From: Oceanisphaera litoralis
GTDB lineage: Bacteria > Pseudomonadota > Gammaproteobacteria > Enterobacterales > Aeromonadaceae
Assembly (NCBI RefSeq): GCF_016907015.1
Contig: NZ_JAFBBE010000001.1
Location: 175,348-239,347, forward strand
DNA length: 64,000 bases
Direction of reading: 5' to 3'
Positions 16,356-29,060 of the stretch are shown piece after piece (the first letter of the stretch is position 1; each line of letters opens with the position of its first letter). The translations under genes were made by a program, and so were the position numbers. The notes beneath the pieces are model-generated. The model saw only the letters and a program-made list of their open reading frames with translations. It ran no database searches and was not told where the DNA came from.

Positions 16356-17150
16356 ATGGATACCAAAACCGCTTTCTTGGTACTCACTGCACCGCTCTTT
16401 TTGGCAGCTTGTGAGCAAGATCGCATCCAAACCATCTGTGAAACAAGCCCGCAATTCTGTACCGAGCTGCATAAGGACAGCTGGTGCAACCTCGAACGAT
16501 CGAGTCTCATCAGGGCGCGACACCAGCAGGCCGGTACACCGGATGATGCCAATCATTATGCACTGATGGTCAATATCAAACGCTACCACGATTGCCTGGA
16601 TCCGCTGCTGAGCATTGAATACACCAAACGCAAAGAACGTAAAAACGACAAGCTGGAAGCCGTGATCAAGGCCAAGGCCGCTCTGACACAGTTGGAACAG
16701 CAGACCCTGGATTCCGATTACCCTTACCTGCTGCTCTGGCACTGGCAACACAGGGGAGACAGGCTGGCCAAGGCCCGTTTCATCAAACAGGCCGACATGC
16801 CCGAGATGCAGCAACCCGACCTGCAGAATGCCCTGGCCGAATTGCTCATTATTCGTGATGGCCCGGCTGCAATGCGGGCGCTGCACCGCGCTCTGAGTCT
16901 TTATGAGGCCGAGGCCACTGTCGATACCGATATTATCGCCAACCTGCTGACGCTCTATATTCGAGAGCGGCGCTATCGCGATGTCTGGATCTGGAGCCGG
17001 GTGCTGAGCCGCCTGGATCACTCGGCCACGCTGAATATGGAGCGTATAGACACCTATGCCCGCTTCAACAAGGCTCAGCAACAGCAAATGCAACAGGAGG
17101 TCGACACCATCATCCATCAGCTGGCAACCGGGTCTTATAGCCGGAGCTGA
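16356..17150 (+). CDS. DUF2989 lipoprotein
   Basis: A 264-aa protein with a lipoprotein signal (MDTKTAFLVLTAPLFLAAC, Cys19 in lipobox LAAC) followed by a mature region matching DUF2989 (CETSPQFCTELHKDSWCNLERSSLIRARHQQAG). It is largely alpha-helical and may be built of TPR/Sel1-like helical repeats (AMRALHRALSLYEAE, NLLTLYIRERRYRDVWIWSRVLSRLDH). The function is unknown. Its neighbours are GAPDH paralogues on both sides; divergent from the upstream one. Confidence 0.82.
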   Translation: MDTKTAFLVLTAPLFLAACEQDRIQTICETSPQFCTELHKDSWCNLERSSLIRARHQQAGTPDDANHYALMVNIKRYHDCLDPLLSIEYTKRKERKNDKLEAVIKAKAALTQLEQQTLDSDYPYLLLWHWQHRGDRLAKARFIKQADMPEMQQPDLQNALAELLIIRDGPAAMRALHRALSLYEAEATVDTDIIANLLTLYIRERRYRDVWIWSRVLSRLDHSATLNMERIDTYARFNKAQQQQMQQEVDTIIHQLATGSYSRS

Positions 17151-17325
17151 TCCCCTCGTTGCTTTCGTTCTTCTGAGGGCCGTACCGGTTCCGCTTCAGT
17201 CCCCGATGGCCACAACCACCAAAAAAGAAATAAAATTTCAAAATATATTGGTAAATTGCAATTAAAAACGAGTTAACGATTGACGGATCGGTTATTTTTT
17301 GTAATTTTATAACCATAAAGTTTAA

Positions 17326-18357
<1,032 letters not shown>

Positions 18358-18400
18358 CAATCTGGCAGCACCATGTGGCTGGCCGCCGTCGCCGTGACCA

Positions 18401-18430
18401 CAAACAACCGGGCCCGGGCCCGGTTGTTTG
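18401..18430 (+). terminator. Palindromic terminator after gap
   Basis: Perfect palindrome with arms CAAACAACCGGGCCC and GGGCCCGGTTGTTTG; the T content of the 3' arm gives a terminator-like structure downstream of gap. Confidence 0.75.
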
Positions 18431-18523
18431 TCTCTGCTCGAAATCGGGAGCCCGAGAGCGTAAAATAGCGACCCCGGCCGCCATCAGGTGGCGGCCCTCT
18501 GACCTGACATCAGACGAGATCCC

Positions 18524-19945
18524 ATGTTGACCACAGAACTGTTGACCACTGAATCGTTCAAACCCGAATTGCTCTCCCCCGCCGGCACCCTCAAGAATAT
18601 GCGCTACGCCTTCGCCTATGGCGCCGATGCGGTCTACGCCGGCCAGCCCCGCTATTCGCTGCGGGTACGCAATAACGAGTTCAATCACGAAAACCTCAAG
18701 ATTGGCATCGACGAAGCCCACGCCCTGGGCAAGAAGTTCTATGTGGTGGTCAATATTCAGCCCCACAACGCCAAGCTGAAAACCTTTCTGCGCGATATGA
18801 AACCGGTGGTGGAAATGGGTCCGGATGCGCTCATTATGTCCGATCCGGGACTGATCATGCTGGTGCGCGAGCACTTTCCCCACATGCCCATCCACCTGTC
18901 GGTGCAGGCCAACGCCGTCAACTGGGCCTCGGTCAAGTTCTGGCAGGACTACGGTATCGAACGGGTCATACTGTCGCGCGAGCTGTCGCTGGAAGAGATT
19001 GAAGACATTCGCGCCCACTGCCCCACCGTCGAGCTGGAAGTCTTCGTACACGGCGCCCTGTGCATGGCCTATTCCGGCCGCTGCCTGCTGTCCGGCTACA
19101 TCAACAAGCGCGATCCCAATCAGGGTACCTGTACCAACGCCTGCCGCTGGGAATACAAGGTACACGACGCCAGGGAAGACGATGCCGGCCAGATAGTGCA
19201 CAAGCAGGAGCCTATTCTGGTGCAGCCGGTAGAGCAGGTGCAACAGGTCGAACCCACCCTGGGTGCCGGTGCCCCATACGATCAGCCGGTGCTGCTGGAA
19301 GAAAGCAATCGCCCCGGCGAGTACATGCCCGCCTATGAAGACGAACATGGCACCTACATCATGAACTCCAAGGATCTGCGGGCGGTGCAGTATGTGGAGC
19401 GACTGACCCAAATGGGGGTGCACTCACTGAAAATTGAAGGTCGCACCAAGTCGTTCTATTACGTGGCACGCACCGCCCAGGTGTATCGCAAGGCCATCGA
19501 CGATGCGGTGGCAGGCAAGCCCTTCGACGCCTCCCTGATGAACACCCTGGAAAACCTGGCCCACCGTGGCTACACGGAGGGTTTTCTCAAGCGCCATGCC
19601 CACAGCGACTATCAGAATTACAACACCGGTTATTCGGTCTCCACCCGCCAGCAGTTCGTGGGCGAAATCACCGCCCGCAATGGTGACTGGGTAGAGGTGG
19701 CGGTGAAGAACAAGTTTGTCGTCGGTAACCGGCTGGAACTGATGACACCAAAGGGGAATCTGACCTTCACCCTCGCACAGCTGAAAAACCGCAAGGGTGA
19801 GGCCATCGAAGTCGCCCCCGGCAGCGGTCATGTGGTCTGGCTGCCGCTACCCGAATCGGTAGACGCCGGCTTTGGCATACTGCTGCGGCACCTGGACACG
19901 CAACAAGACAGCCATCAGCCTGATGCCAGGCCGCTGACTGCCTAA
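18524..19945 (+). CDS. trhP: U32 family tRNA hydroxylation protein TrhP (YegQ)
   Basis: A 473-aa U32-family protein needed with prephenate to make 5-hydroxyuridine at U34 of tRNAs (E. coli TrhP/YegQ). The U32 signature EVFVHGALCMAYSGRCLLSGY and CTNACRWEYKV supply the conserved Cys set for an iron-sulfur cluster. The N-terminus ELLSPAGTLKNMRYAFAYGADAVYAGQPRYSLR and the C-terminal beta-rich domain (FVGEITARNGDWVEVAVKNKF) complete the family architecture. The terminator at 19971 is shared with pnp. Confidence 0.92.
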   Translation: MLTTELLTTESFKPELLSPAGTLKNMRYAFAYGADAVYAGQPRYSLRVRNNEFNHENLKIGIDEAHALGKKFYVVVNIQPHNAKLKTFLRDMKPVVEMGPDALIMSDPGLIMLVREHFPHMPIHLSVQANAVNWASVKFWQDYGIERVILSRELSLEEIEDIRAHCPTVELEVFVHGALCMAYSGRCLLSGYINKRDPNQGTCTNACRWEYKVHDAREDDAGQIVHKQEPILVQPVEQVQQVEPTLGAGAPYDQPVLLEESNRPGEYMPAYEDEHGTYIMNSKDLRAVQYVERLTQMGVHSLKIEGRTKSFYYVARTAQVYRKAIDDAVAGKPFDASLMNTLENLAHRGYTEGFLKRHAHSDYQNYNTGYSVSTRQQFVGEITARNGDWVEVAVKNKFVVGNRLELMTPKGNLTFTLAQLKNRKGEAIEVAPGSGHVVWLPLPESVDAGFGILLRHLDTQQDSHQPDARPLTA

Positions 19946-19970
19946 AGTTTCGATAGCGCCTGACATACGA

Positions 19971-20000
19971 AAAAAGCCGGGACTCTCGTCCCGGCTTTTT
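19971..20000. terminator. Bidirectional terminator between trhP and pnp
   Basis: Stem AAAAAGCCGGGAC / GTCCCGGCTTTTT, with A and T tracts on both sides, so it can end both the trhP and the converging pnp transcript. Confidence 0.92.
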
Positions 20001-20036
20001 CTATTTGTGCCTTGGCCTGTCAGGCCATGGCTGCCG

Positions 20037-22232
20037 TTACTCGGCCTTGTCGGCCGGTGCCGCTTCGACCTTGGCTTCTTCGACCTTGGCTTTTTCAACC
20101 TGGGCTTCTTCAACCTTGGCTGCTTCGGCAGCGGGAGCTTCGGCGACTGCCGGCTCCTTCGTTTCCTTGATGGACAGACGAATACGGCCCTGACGATCCA
20201 CTTCCAGTACCTTGACCTTGACCATGTCGCCCACGGTCAGGTGATCGGACACGTTCTTGACCCGCTCTTCGGTGATCTGGGAAATATGTACCAGACCATC
20301 CTTGCCGGGCAGAATGTTCACGAAGGCACCGAAGTCGGCCAGACGCACGACCTGGCCTTCGTAGATGGTACCGGCTTCCACTTCTGCGGTCAGCTGCTCG
20401 ATGCGGCGAATGGCCAGCTTGGCGGCCTCGCCGTCCACGGCAGCAATCTTGACGGTGCCGTCGTCGTCCAGCTCTATGGTGGTTCCGGTTTCTTCGGTCA
20501 GGGCACGGATGGTGGCGCCGCCTTTACCGATCACATCACGGATCTTCTCGGGGTTGATCTTGATGATGTGGATACGAGGCGCGAAATCGGAGATCTCGGC
20601 ACGCGGTGCCTGCATCGCCTCATCCATCACCTTCAGGATATGCAGACGAGCGTTGCGCGCCTGTTTCAGCGCCACTTCCATGATTTCCTTGGTGATGCCT
20701 TCAATCTTGATGTCCATCTGCAGGGCGGTAATGCCCTGAGTGGTGCCGGCCACTTTAAAGTCCATGTCACCCAGGTGATCTTCGTCACCCAGGATGTCGG
20801 ACAGGACCACAAAGCCGGCGTCTTCTTTTACCAGACCCATGGCGATACCGGCCACGGACGCCTTGATCGGCACACCCGCGTCCATCAGCGCCAATGAAGT
20901 ACCACACACGGAAGCCATGGAAGAAGAACCATTGGACTCGGTGATCTCGGATACCACACGCACGGTATAAGGGAATACGTCCGCACTCGGCATCACGGCG
21001 GCAACGCCGCGCTTGGCCAGGCGACCGTGACCGATTTCACGACGCTTGGGGCTGCCGACCATGCCGGTTTCGCCCACACAGTAGGGAGGGAAGTTGTAGT
21101 GCAGCATGAAGCGGTTGGTGCGGGCGCCGGTCAGCTCGTCAATCAGCTGGGCGTCACGCTCGGTGCCCAGCGTCGCGGCCACCAGGGCCTGGGTTTCACC
21201 CCGGGTGAACAGGGCTGAGCCGTGAGTACGCGGCAGCAGACCGGTGGCCACATTCAGGGCGCGAATCATGTCGGGTTCACGGCCATCGATACGGGGCTCA
21301 CCGCGTACCACGCGGCCACGTACAATCTGCTTCTCCAGCTTGCCCAGCTGTTCCTGCACTTCCTTGATACCCTGCTCCGGGTGAGTGGCCAGCACGGCCG
21401 ACAATACCCTGGCCTTGATGGCGCCAATGGCGTCACGACGAGCGCTCTTGTCGGTGATGCGATAGGCTTCGCCCAGCTCGGTGGTCGCCAGTTCGGCCAC
21501 CTGGGCTTTCAGGCTCTCGTTTTCGGCCTTCGGCTGCCAGTCCCAGGGCTGGGTGCCCACTTCGGCGGCAAATTCATTGATGGCCTGAACGGCGGTGTTC
21601 AATTGCTCATGACCGTAAACCACGGCGCCCAGCATGACTTCTTCGGGCAGAATATTCGCTTCCGACTCCACCATCAGTACTGCGTTCGCGGTACCGGCAA
21701 CCACCAGATCCAGCTCGCTGTTTTCCAGCTCGCTGATGCTCGGGTTCAGCACGTACTCGCCATTCATGTAACCGACACGAGCGGCACCGATAGGACCGGC
21801 AAACGGAATGCCGGAAATGGCCAGAGCGGCCGAGGTACCCAGCATGGCGATGATGTCGGGCGCGATATCGGGGTTGACCGAAACCACGGTCGCAATCACC
21901 TGTACTTCGTTTTTGAATCCTTCGGGAAACAAGGGACGGATCGGACGGTCAATCAGTCGCGAGGTCAGAGTTTCACCTTCCGTCGGGCGGCCTTCACGCT
22001 TGAAAAAGCTGCCCGGAATGCGGCCGGCAGCGTAGGTCCGCTCCTGATAGTTCACGGTCAGCGGAAAAAAGTCTTTGCTTTCATCGGCTTCGCGCTTGCC
22101 AACGACCGTTACCAGAACGGCGGTATCATCAATGCTGGCCATGACGGCACCATTCGCCTGACGTGCTATGACGCCGGTTTCGAGGGTGACAGTATGCTGG
22201 CCATACTGGAAGGTTTTCACGATAGGATTCAC
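20037..22232 (-). CDS. pnp: Polynucleotide phosphorylase
   Basis: A 731-aa 3'-5' phosphorolytic exoribonuclease and degradosome subunit. Domains in order: RNase PH 1 ([16 protein letters not shown]), helical domain, RNase PH 2 ([23 protein letters not shown]), KH ([21 protein letters not shown]), S1 ([31 protein letters not shown]). The tail after S1 is an Ala/Glu/Lys repeat (KVEEAK, QVEKAK units). The start is GTG (AATCGACAAC upstream with AAGGA). Downstream of rpsO, as in the E. coli rpsO-pnp operon. Confidence 0.96.
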   Translation of the reverse strand: MNPIVKTFQYGQHTVTLETGVIARQANGAVMASIDDTAVLVTVVGKREADESKDFFPLTVNYQERTYAAGRIPGSFFKREGRPTEGETLTSRLIDRPIRPLFPEGFKNEVQVIATVVSVNPDIAPDIIAMLGTSAALAISGIPFAGPIGAARVGYMNGEYVLNPSISELENSELDLVVAGTANAVLMVESEANILPEEVMLGAVVYGHEQLNTAVQAINEFAAEVGTQPWDWQPKAENESLKAQVAELATTELGEAYRITDKSARRDAIGAIKARVLSAVLATHPEQGIKEVQEQLGKLEKQIVRGRVVRGEPRIDGREPDMIRALNVATGLLPRTHGSALFTRGETQALVAATLGTERDAQLIDELTGARTNRFMLHYNFPPYCVGETGMVGSPKRREIGHGRLAKRGVAAVMPSADVFPYTVRVVSEITESNGSSSMASVCGTSLALMDAGVPIKASVAGIAMGLVKEDAGFVVLSDILGDEDHLGDMDFKVAGTTQGITALQMDIKIEGITKEIMEVALKQARNARLHILKVMDEAMQAPRAEISDFAPRIHIIKINPEKIRDVIGKGGATIRALTEETGTTIELDDDGTVKIAAVDGEAAKLAIRRIEQLTAEVEAGTIYEGQVVRLADFGAFVNILPGKDGLVHISQITEERVKNVSDHLTVGDMVKVKVLEVDRQGRIRLSIKETKEPAVAEAPAAEAAKVEEAQVEKAKVEEAKVEAAPADKAE

Positions 22233-22361
22233 GTTGTCGATTCCTTAATATGTTTGGTCTTTTAATTTACCGGCCCAGTATACTTGATTCCCGTTTAAAG
22301 GACAGAATCGCAAGGGAAAACGGGCAGGGAAAAGTGAGGAGTGAGGCGAAAATCAGGCAAC

Positions 22362-22386
22362 AAAAAAGGGGCCTAAGCCCCTTTTT
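22362..22386 (-). terminator. rpsO terminator
   Basis: Hairpin AAAAAGGGGC-TTA-GGCCCCTTTTTT on the minus strand directly after rpsO. In E. coli the equivalent terminator reads through partly to pnp. The bases between it and pnp (22333-22347) contain a short GTGAGGAGTGAGG stretch of the heptamer repeat type. Confidence 0.9.
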
Positions 22387-22405
22387 CTTGAACCGGATGA
22401 GTCGA

Positions 22406-22675
22406 TTAACGACGCAGACCCAGTTTGGCGATCAGTGCACTGTAACGCACAACGTCTTTACGCTTCAGGTAGTCCAGCAGGCTACGACGCTGGGATACCA
22501 TGCGCAGCAGACCACGACGGCTGTGGTGGTCGTGGATGTGCTGCTTGAAGTGACCTTGCAGGTGGTTGATCTGGGCGCTCAGCAGGGCAACCTGAACTTC
22601 AGGTGAACCGGTGTCGCCTTCGGCACGGGCAAAGTCGGCAACGATCTGGGCTTTGGTTTCAGCATTTAGTGACAT
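22406..22675 (-). CDS. rpsO: 30S ribosomal protein S15
   Basis: An 89-aa protein, full-length S15 ([65 protein letters not shown]). It binds the 16S rRNA central domain and nucleates S6/S18 assembly. ATG at 22675 chosen from the S15 N-terminus and the upstream TAAGATG context. Sits between truB and pnp as in most gammaproteobacteria. Confidence 0.97.
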   Translation of the reverse strand: MSLNAETKAQIVADFARAEGDTGSPEVQVALLSAQINHLQGHFKQHIHDHHSRRGLLRMVSQRRSLLDYLKRKDVVRYSALIAKLGLRR

Positions 22676-22782
22676 CTTATTACTCCAAAGAGATGAATGT
22701 TTTTTCCAGCCGATCACTAATTCAGCCGGAAAGCGAGCTGCGCATTCTACCAGTTAAGCCGATGTTGGCAACCAGAAAATGC

Positions 22783-22822
22783 CGCCGGCAGCAACGGCCC
22801 TGATCAGGCCCGTTGCTGCCGG
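22783..22822 (-). terminator. Strong hairpin between truB and rpsO
   Basis: Long GC-rich inverted repeat (CCGGCAGCAACGG and CCGTTGCTGCCGG arms) starts 15 bases after the truB stop on the minus strand and is followed by a short TTTTC run. It could be a terminator or an RNA-processing/attenuation structure within the operon. Confidence 0.6.
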
Positions 22823-22836
22823 CAACGTCAGGCGTT

Positions 22837-23772
22837 TCAGCGCACCAGCCGCTTGGGGGCCACCTTGCCGTCGTCGTCGATTTCACCGACGCCGATAAAC
22901 TGGTGCTGGTCGCCCATGGTCATGCGGACAAACCCTTCCAGCGGCGCGCCGGAAACCTGCACCGCCTGCCCCTGATTGATGTAACCGGCCACCAGCTCGG
23001 ACATGTTCACTTCCGGCAGGGTGGAAACGGCGGTGTCCATCGGCAACAGCAGCGGATCCAGCTCCAGCCGAGGCGCTATTTCCTGCGTCCGGCAGTTTTC
23101 GAGAATACACTCCAGCTGCTCCAGGGTCAGCATGCGGTCGCTCGGGTAGCCCGCCACTGCCAGCCGACGCAGCACGGTCACGTGTGCGCCACAGCCCAGC
23201 ACTTCGCCCAGATCATCGACGATGGTCCGGATATAGGTGCCCTTGCTGCAATGCACTTCCAGCTCGACTTCATCCCCTTCAAAGCGAATGAGCGTAAGCT
23301 CATAGACGGTGATGGGTCGGGATTCCCGCGGTACTTCGATGCCTTCACGGGCATACTGGTACAGGGGCTTGCCCTGATACTTGAGCGCCGAATACATGGA
23401 CGGGATTTGCTGGCTCTGGCCGCGAAAGCGATCCAGTGCCTCGATCAGGTCACCCGGGGCCACCTTGACCGGCCGGGTCTCGACCACTTCGCCGTCCGCA
23501 TCGCTGGTGTCGGTGCGCTCGCCCAGCTTGGCGACCACCCGATAGCGCTTGTCCGCTTCCAGCAAAAACTGGGAAAACTTGGTCGCCTCGCCCAGGCAAA
23601 TCGGCAACATGCCGGTGGCCAACGGGTCCAGCGCACCGGTGTGCCCCGCCTTGGCGGCGGCATAAATACGCTTGACCTGTTGCAGGGCATCGTTGGAGGT
23701 AATGCCGGCAGGCTTGTCCAGCAACAGAATGCCGTCTACCTCACGGCCACGAAATCGACGCTGACGCCCCAT
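22837..23772 (-). CDS. truB: tRNA pseudouridine(55) synthase
   Basis: A 311-aa enzyme that makes the universal T-loop pseudouridine. N-terminal [18 protein letters not shown], catalytic Asp in [22 protein letters not shown], then [18 protein letters not shown] and [16 protein letters not shown]; a C-terminal PUA-like domain closes it. It is two bases from rbfA upstream, within the nusA operon. Confidence 0.95.
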   Translation of the reverse strand: MGRQRRFRGREVDGILLLDKPAGITSNDALQQVKRIYAAAKAGHTGALDPLATGMLPICLGEATKFSQFLLEADKRYRVVAKLGERTDTSDADGEVVETRPVKVAPGDLIEALDRFRGQSQQIPSMYSALKYQGKPLYQYAREGIEVPRESRPITVYELTLIRFEGDEVELEVHCSKGTYIRTIVDDLGEVLGCGAHVTVLRRLAVAGYPSDRMLTLEQLECILENCRTQEIAPRLELDPLLLPMDTAVSTLPEVNMSELVAGYINQGQAVQVSGAPLEGFVRMTMGDQHQFIGVGEIDDDGKVAPKRLVR

Positions 23773-23774
23773 CT

Positions 23775-24203
23775 TCAGTCCTTCTTCTCTTGATCTTGAT
23801 CCTGGTCTTGATCGGCTTCGCTGCGACCGCTTTTCTGTATCCGGCGATTGTCTTCGGCAATGGTGCTGGAAACCAGGGTAGAAATTCGCACACCTTCCAC
23901 CAGACTCTGATCGTAGGCAAACCGCAATTCGGGCGTCACCCGCAGACGCATGGCTTTACCCACCAGGCTGCGAATAAAGCCGCTGGCGTCTTTCAGTACC
24001 TTCATGCCCTGCTCGATCTTTTCCGGATCGTTTTCCAAAAAGGTAACGAACACCTTGGCGTAGTTCAGATCCCGAGACAACTCGACCCCGGATACCGTCA
24101 CCAATTTGAGGCGATCGTCTTTGATTTCCCGCTGCAGGATCATCGCAATTTCTTTTTGCAATTCCTGGCCTACCCGGCGGGATCGGCTGAATTCTCTGGC
24201 CAT
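23775..24203 (-). CDS. rbfA: 30S ribosome-binding factor A
   Basis: A 142-aa ribosome maturation factor with a KH-type fold ([53 protein letters not shown], then [23 protein letters not shown]). The C-terminal tail ([12 protein letters not shown]) is unusually repetitive and acidic. Start ATG at 24203 chosen by the conserved N-terminus MAREFSR. Confidence 0.95.
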   Translation of the reverse strand: MAREFSRSRRVGQELQKEIAMILQREIKDDRLKLVTVSGVELSRDLNYAKVFVTFLENDPEKIEQGMKVLKDASGFIRSLVGKAMRLRVTPELRFAYDQSLVEGVRISTLVSSTIAEDNRRIQKSGRSEADQDQDQDQEKKD

Positions 24204-24221
24204 AATTCTCTTTCCAAGACA

Positions 24222-24243
24222 AAGGGGGCCAAAGGCCCCCATT
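24222..24243 (-). terminator. Weak hairpin between infB and rbfA
   Basis: GGGGGCC-TTT-GGCCCCC hairpin on the minus strand followed by TTTGTC. It may be an attenuator or RNA stability element within the operon rather than a complete terminator. Confidence 0.45.
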
Positions 24244-24286
24244 TATATATCAGTGCTGAAACCGGGGTTCCTGGTACAAGCCGCCC

Positions 24287-26983
24287 TTACAGGGTGCGCT
24301 GTACTTCCACGATTTGGAAGACTTCTATCTGGTCGCCCACTCGTACATCATTGTAGTTCTTCACGGCGATACCACATTCCATGCCGTTACGCACTTCCTG
24401 CACATCGTCCTTGAAGCGACGCAGAGATTCCAGCTCGCCTTCGTAAATGACCACGTTGTCACGCAATACCCGGATCGGGTTGCTGCGCTTGACGTTACCT
24501 TCGGTGACCATACAACCGGCCACGGCGCCAAACTTGGGTGAACGGAACACGTCACGCACCTGGGCCAGACCGATGATTTCCTGCTTGAACTCGGGAGCCA
24601 GCATGCCGGTCATGGCCTGCTTGACTTCGTCCAGCAGCTCATAGATGACGCTGTAGTAACGCAGGTCTATTTCTTCCGACTCGATCATCTTGCGGGCAGA
24701 GGCATCGGCACGCACGTTGAAGCCCACTATGATGGCGTTGGAGGCGGCAGCCAGGCTGGCGTCGGTTTCGGTGATACCACCCACACCGGAGCCGATGATC
24801 TTGACCTTGACTTCGTCGGTGGACAGCTTCTGCAACGACTCGGAAATCGCCTCGATGGAGCCCTGAACGTCTGCCTTCAGTACCAGGTTGACTTCGGCCA
24901 CTTCGCCTTCGGTCATGTTGGCGAACATGTTCTCCAACTTGGCTTTCTGCTGACGCGCCAGTTTCACTTCGCGGAACTTGCCCTGACGATAGAGTGCCAC
25001 TTCACGGGCCTTCTTCTCGTCACGTACCACTGTGGCTTCATCACCGGCTGCCGGCACGCCGGACAGACCCAGAATTTCAACCGGAATGGACGGACCGGCG
25101 GTCTTGATTTCGCGACCCAGCTCGTCCTTCATGGCACGAACACGGCCATATTCCAGACCACAGAGCACGATATCACCCTGGTTGAGGGTACCTTCCTGTA
25201 CCAGTACGGTAGCAACCGGACCACGTCCCTTGTCGAGACGGGATTCGATGACCACACCGGACGCCATGCCGTCGTATATGGCTTTCAGCTCCAGTACTTC
25301 CGCCTGCAGCAAAATGGCTTCAAGCAGCTCGTCGATGCCCTGACCGGTTTTGGCCGAGATAAAGGCGAACATGTTTTCGCCGCCCCAGTCTTCCGACATG
25401 ACGCCGTGCTGAGACAGTTCGCTCTTGACCCGGTCGATATCCGCTTCCGGCTTGTCCATCTTGTTGACTGCAACAATCAGGGGAACGCCGGCGGCCTTGG
25501 CGTGCTGAATGGCTTCAACGGTCTGCGGCATGACGCCGTCGTCCGCCGCCACCACCAGAATAACGATATCGGTCGCGCTGGCACCACGGGCACGCATGGA
25601 GGTAAAGGCCGCGTGACCCGGGGTATCCAGGAAGGTGATCATGCCGTTGTCGGTTTCGACGTGATAGGCACCGATGTGCTGGGTAATACCACCGGCTTCG
25701 CCGGCGGCCACCTTGGCCCGACGGATATAATCCAGGGTCGAGGTCTTGCCGTGGTCGACGTGACCCATGATGGTCACCACGGGGGCACGGGTCTGACGTT
25801 CGGCATCGGTATCCCGGTCCGACAGTACCTTCTGCTCCAGTTCGTTTTCACGACGCAGAATCACCTTGTGGCCCATCTCTTCCGCCACCAGCTGGGCGGT
25901 TTCCTGATCGATCACCTGGTTGATGGTCACCATGGCGCCCATCTTCATCATGGTCTTGACGACGGCGGCACCCTTGACGGCCATCTTGTTGGCCAGTTCG
26001 GCCACGCTGATGGTCTCACCGATCTCGACATCGCGGTTAACCGCCTGCGCCGGCTTCTGGAAGCCATGCTTCATCGAGTTGGGCGTCATCACCTTGGCGC
26101 GCTTGCCTTTTCTCAGGCGTTCATTGCGGCTTTCGCGATTTTCGCGATCTTCCTTGGTTTTGCCACCCTTGCGCTTCTTGCCACCGGTGCTACGACGCGC
26201 TTTCTGCTCTTCGGTCTTGTCGGCTTCGTCTTCGGCGGCCTTGGCATGCTCGTTGGTCATGACATGGTAATCCGCATCTTCCGGCTTCTTCGCTGCGGCT
26301 TCTTCTGCCCAGCGTTTTTCATTTTCTTCTGCCAGCTTGCGTACTTCTTCGGCCTTTTTCTGGGCGTCCAGCTCGGCCTTGCGCAAGGCTTCCTGCTCAC
26401 GCTGTTGCTTCAATTTTTCTGCTTCGCTCTTCGCCATATCATCCGCCTTTTTCTGCTCTTTGCTTCGGGGCTTGCTTGCCCCCTGCTCTGTGGTGTTCTG
26501 AGCTTGCAGCTGAGCCTGGCGGGCTTTTTCTTCCGCGTCACGCTTGGCTTGTTCTTGCGCCTCACGCTTGGCCTTGTCTTCGGCTTCACGCTTGGCTTGC
26601 TCTTCGGCCTCACGCCGGGCCTGTGCCTCTGCTTCCAGACGCGCCTGCTCTTCTGCTTCCTGTTGACGCTGCTGCTCTTCCAGCGTGTCACGTCTTACGT
26701 AGGTGCGCTTCTTGCGCACCTCGACCTGTACGGCTTTGCTCTTGCCGCCGACCACCGGCACACTCAGGGTGCTGATGCTCTTGCGCTGCAGCGTCATCCG
26801 CTTGGGCTCTTTATCGTCGGCGCCATGCTGTTTCTTTAAAAACGTCAGCAAGGCGGCCTTTTCGGTTTCCGATACGGTGTCGGCACTGGATTTCTCCATG
26901 CCGGCTTCGCGAAACTGCTGGACAAGACGGTCAACCGATGTATCGATGTCGCTGGCAAGCTGCGTTACTGTAACTTCTGCCAT
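24287..26983 (-). CDS. infB: Translation initiation factor IF-2
   Basis: An 898-aa GTPase that brings fMet-tRNA to the 30S subunit. IF2 N-terminal domain ([24 protein letters not shown]), a long charged helix of repeating [14 protein letters not shown] units (about residues 110-230), then the G domain: [16 protein letters not shown] (G1), [15 protein letters not shown] (G3), NKMDKPEAD (G4). Domains II, III and IV follow. Length is normal for gammaproteobacteria. Followed in the operon by rbfA. Confidence 0.97.
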   Translation of the reverse strand: MAEVTVTQLASDIDTSVDRLVQQFREAGMEKSSADTVSETEKAALLTFLKKQHGADDKEPKRMTLQRKSISTLSVPVVGGKSKAVQVEVRKKRTYVRRDTLEEQQRQQEAEEQARLEAEAQARREAEEQAKREAEDKAKREAQEQAKRDAEEKARQAQLQAQNTTEQGASKPRSKEQKKADDMAKSEAEKLKQQREQEALRKAELDAQKKAEEVRKLAEENEKRWAEEAAAKKPEDADYHVMTNEHAKAAEDEADKTEEQKARRSTGGKKRKGGKTKEDRENRESRNERLRKGKRAKVMTPNSMKHGFQKPAQAVNRDVEIGETISVAELANKMAVKGAAVVKTMMKMGAMVTINQVIDQETAQLVAEEMGHKVILRRENELEQKVLSDRDTDAERQTRAPVVTIMGHVDHGKTSTLDYIRRAKVAAGEAGGITQHIGAYHVETDNGMITFLDTPGHAAFTSMRARGASATDIVILVVAADDGVMPQTVEAIQHAKAAGVPLIVAVNKMDKPEADIDRVKSELSQHGVMSEDWGGENMFAFISAKTGQGIDELLEAILLQAEVLELKAIYDGMASGVVIESRLDKGRGPVATVLVQEGTLNQGDIVLCGLEYGRVRAMKDELGREIKTAGPSIPVEILGLSGVPAAGDEATVVRDEKKAREVALYRQGKFREVKLARQQKAKLENMFANMTEGEVAEVNLVLKADVQGSIEAISESLQKLSTDEVKVKIIGSGVGGITETDASLAAASNAIIVGFNVRADASARKMIESEEIDLRYYSVIYELLDEVKQAMTGMLAPEFKQEIIGLAQVRDVFRSPKFGAVAGCMVTEGNVKRSNPIRVLRDNVVIYEGELESLRRFKDDVQEVRNGMECGIAVKNYNDVRVGDQIEVFQIVEVQRTL

Positions 26984-27002
26984 TCATTTACCTCCGCTGA
27001 TC

Positions 27003-28505
27003 TTATTCTTCGTTCTGGTCTCCGAACCAGCAGATATTCCGGGCCGCCATGATCAGCTCCCCTGCCAGGGTTTCATTCAGACCTTCAATTCCTTCAAGAT
27101 CGTCAATGCCCTGCTCTGCCAATTCTTCCAGATCCGCAACACCACGGGCGGCAAGCGAATACGCCAGCTCCCGGGTCATGGAGGGCAGTGCGAGCAGATC
27201 TTCTGCCGGCTCCACCCCTTCGAATGATTCTTCCTGTGCCAGGGCCCGAGTGGTCAGGGCATCCTTGGCTCTATTACGCAACACCTCCACCATCTCTTCA
27301 TCCAGGCCTTCGACGCTCAACAGCTCGCTGACCGGCACATAGGCAATTTCTTCCAGGGAAGAAAAGCCTTCTTCCATCAGCAAGGCGGCGAAATCTTCGT
27401 CGATGTCCAGGTCCTGGACAAACAGATTCATGATCTTGTCGCTTTCTACCTGATGCTTGCTCTGCAAATCTTCTACCGTCATCACGTTCAGTTCCCAGCC
27501 GGTCAACTGAGCCGCCAGACGTACGTTCTGACCGTTTCGGCCGATGGCCTGAGCCAGGTTGCCGGACTCCACCGCGATGTCCATGGAATGGGCATCTTCA
27601 TCGACGATGATAGAGGCCACGTCCGCCGGTGCCATGGCGTTGATCACGAACTGGGCGGGGTTGTCGTCCCACAGCACGATATCGACCCGCTCACCGCTGA
27701 GCTCGCCGGAGACGGCCTGTACCCGGGCGCCACGCATGCCGACACAGGCCCCGATGGGGTCGATGCGGCGGTCGTTGGTCTTGACCGCAATCTTGGCACG
27801 GCTGCCCGGATCCCGGGCGGCAGCCATGATCTCGATGATTTCTTCACCGATTTCCGGCACTTCGATACGGAACAGTTCTTTCAGAAAGTCCGGATGACTG
27901 CGGCTGACGAACAACTGGGCGCCACGGGCTTCGGGGCGAACCGCATACAGCAAACCGCGAATACGGTCACCGGAACGGAACGATTCCCGTGGCAGCAGGT
28001 CTTCACGGAAGATCACCGCCTCGGCGTTGCTGCCCAGGTCCAGAATCACGTTATCCCGGGTCGCCTTCTTGACCACACCGGTAATGATTTCGCCTTCCTG
28101 ATCCTGGAACTGCTCCACCACCTGCATCCGCTCGGCTTCACGTACTTTCTGTACGATAACCTGTTTGGCGGTCTGGGTGGTGATGCGGTCGAAGGTGACC
28201 GAATCAATCTCGTCTTCCACATAATCGCCAACCTGGATATCCGGCTCGTCGATCTGTGCCGCTTCCAGGGTAATTTCGCCATAGGGGTTGGTCAGGGCTT
28301 CCTGATTTTCCACTACCTGCCAGCGACGGAAGGTCTCGAAATTGCCGCTCTTGCGATCGATTTCGACCCGCACCGCGATCTCGCCTTCGTATTTTTTCTT
28401 GGTGGCCGTAGCCAGGGCGGTTTCCAGTGCCTCGAAAATCTTTTCGCGAGGCACGGCCTTTTCGTTAGAAACGGCATCAACAACCAGCAATATTTCTTTA
28501 TTCAT
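27003..28505 (-). CDS. nusA: Transcription termination/antitermination factor NusA
   Basis: A 500-aa RNA-polymerase-binding protein. N-terminal domain ([31 protein letters not shown]), S1 ([20 protein letters not shown]), two KH domains ([26 protein letters not shown] and [22 protein letters not shown]), then two acidic C-terminal repeats ([27 protein letters not shown]; the second around [27 protein letters not shown]). 14 bases downstream of rimP, same operon. Confidence 0.97.
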   Translation of the reverse strand: MNKEILLVVDAVSNEKAVPREKIFEALETALATATKKKYEGEIAVRVEIDRKSGNFETFRRWQVVENQEALTNPYGEITLEAAQIDEPDIQVGDYVEDEIDSVTFDRITTQTAKQVIVQKVREAERMQVVEQFQDQEGEIITGVVKKATRDNVILDLGSNAEAVIFREDLLPRESFRSGDRIRGLLYAVRPEARGAQLFVSRSHPDFLKELFRIEVPEIGEEIIEIMAAARDPGSRAKIAVKTNDRRIDPIGACVGMRGARVQAVSGELSGERVDIVLWDDNPAQFVINAMAPADVASIIVDEDAHSMDIAVESGNLAQAIGRNGQNVRLAAQLTGWELNVMTVEDLQSKHQVESDKIMNLFVQDLDIDEDFAALLMEEGFSSLEEIAYVPVSELLSVEGLDEEMVEVLRNRAKDALTTRALAQEESFEGVEPAEDLLALPSMTRELAYSLAARGVADLEELAEQGIDDLEGIEGLNETLAGELIMAARNICWFGDQNEE

Positions 28506-28519
28506 GTCCGACTGCCTCG

Positions 28520-28978
28520 TTAGTCAAAGTTCGGAACCAGATGCGCTTTTTGGATATTGGCGAAAGCGATGGGAAACTCGGTTCCGTTCACTTCCACCCT
28601 GATCATGGTGTCGTCTACCGACACCAGAAGCCCGGTCAGTTTACGATGATTGTTCACCGCCATGCGCAGGGACAATTCTACCTGCTGACCGATAAGGGCC
28701 TGATAATGAGCCGGCTTGAACAGGGGGCGAGCCATACCCGGAGAAGACACCTCCAGATCATATTCGGTAGAAATGGGATCTTCCACATCGAGCACGGCAC
28801 TGACCTGCCGACTGACTTCGGCACAATCGGTTACTTCAATACCGTTTTCATGGTCGATGTACAAACGTAAGGTCGAATGCCGGCCGGCGCGTACAAATTC
28901 GAGCCCCAGCAATTCAAAGCCCAGAGCCTCTACGGGCTCTGACAGCATCTCGGTCAATCGTTGTTCCAATGTAGCCAA
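28520..28978 (-). CDS. rimP: Ribosome maturation factor RimP
   Basis: A 152-aa 30S assembly factor. The start is assigned to TTG at 28978-28976 because it follows GGAGGGG with six-base spacing and gives [30 protein letters not shown], the same N-terminus as E. coli RimP (MSTLEQKLTEMI). RimP_N and RimP_C domains are both present ([22 protein letters not shown]). An upstream ATG at 29029 in the same frame would include an A-rich hairpin and is rejected. Confidence 0.93.
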   Translation of the reverse strand: MATLEQRLTEMLSEPVEALGFELLGLEFVRAGRHSTLRLYIDHENGIEVTDCAEVSRQVSAVLDVEDPISTEYDLEVSSPGMARPLFKPAHYQALIGQQVELSLRMAVNNHRKLTGLLVSVDDTMIRVEVNGTEFPIAFANIQKAHLVPNFD

Positions 28979-28996
28979 AGCTACCCCTCCGAAAAC

Positions 28997-29016
28997 AAAA
29001 AAAGGGCTCGCAGCCC
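28997..29016 (-). terminator. Attenuator-like terminator just upstream of rimP
   Basis: On the minus strand GGGCT-GCG-AGCCC is followed by TTTTTTTG, ending 18 bases before the rimP start. It lies between metY and rimP and could attenuate expression of the nusA operon. Confidence 0.7.
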
Positions 29017-29060
29017 AGTGAATGTGCACCGATGATACCGGCGCTGAAGTGCAGATAACA

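Noticed and set aside
25406..26839. Long plus-strand open frame opposite infB
   Set aside because: It mirrors the charged-repeat region of IF-2 and encodes only hydrophobic, repetitive residues; no ribosome-binding site or homologous motif.
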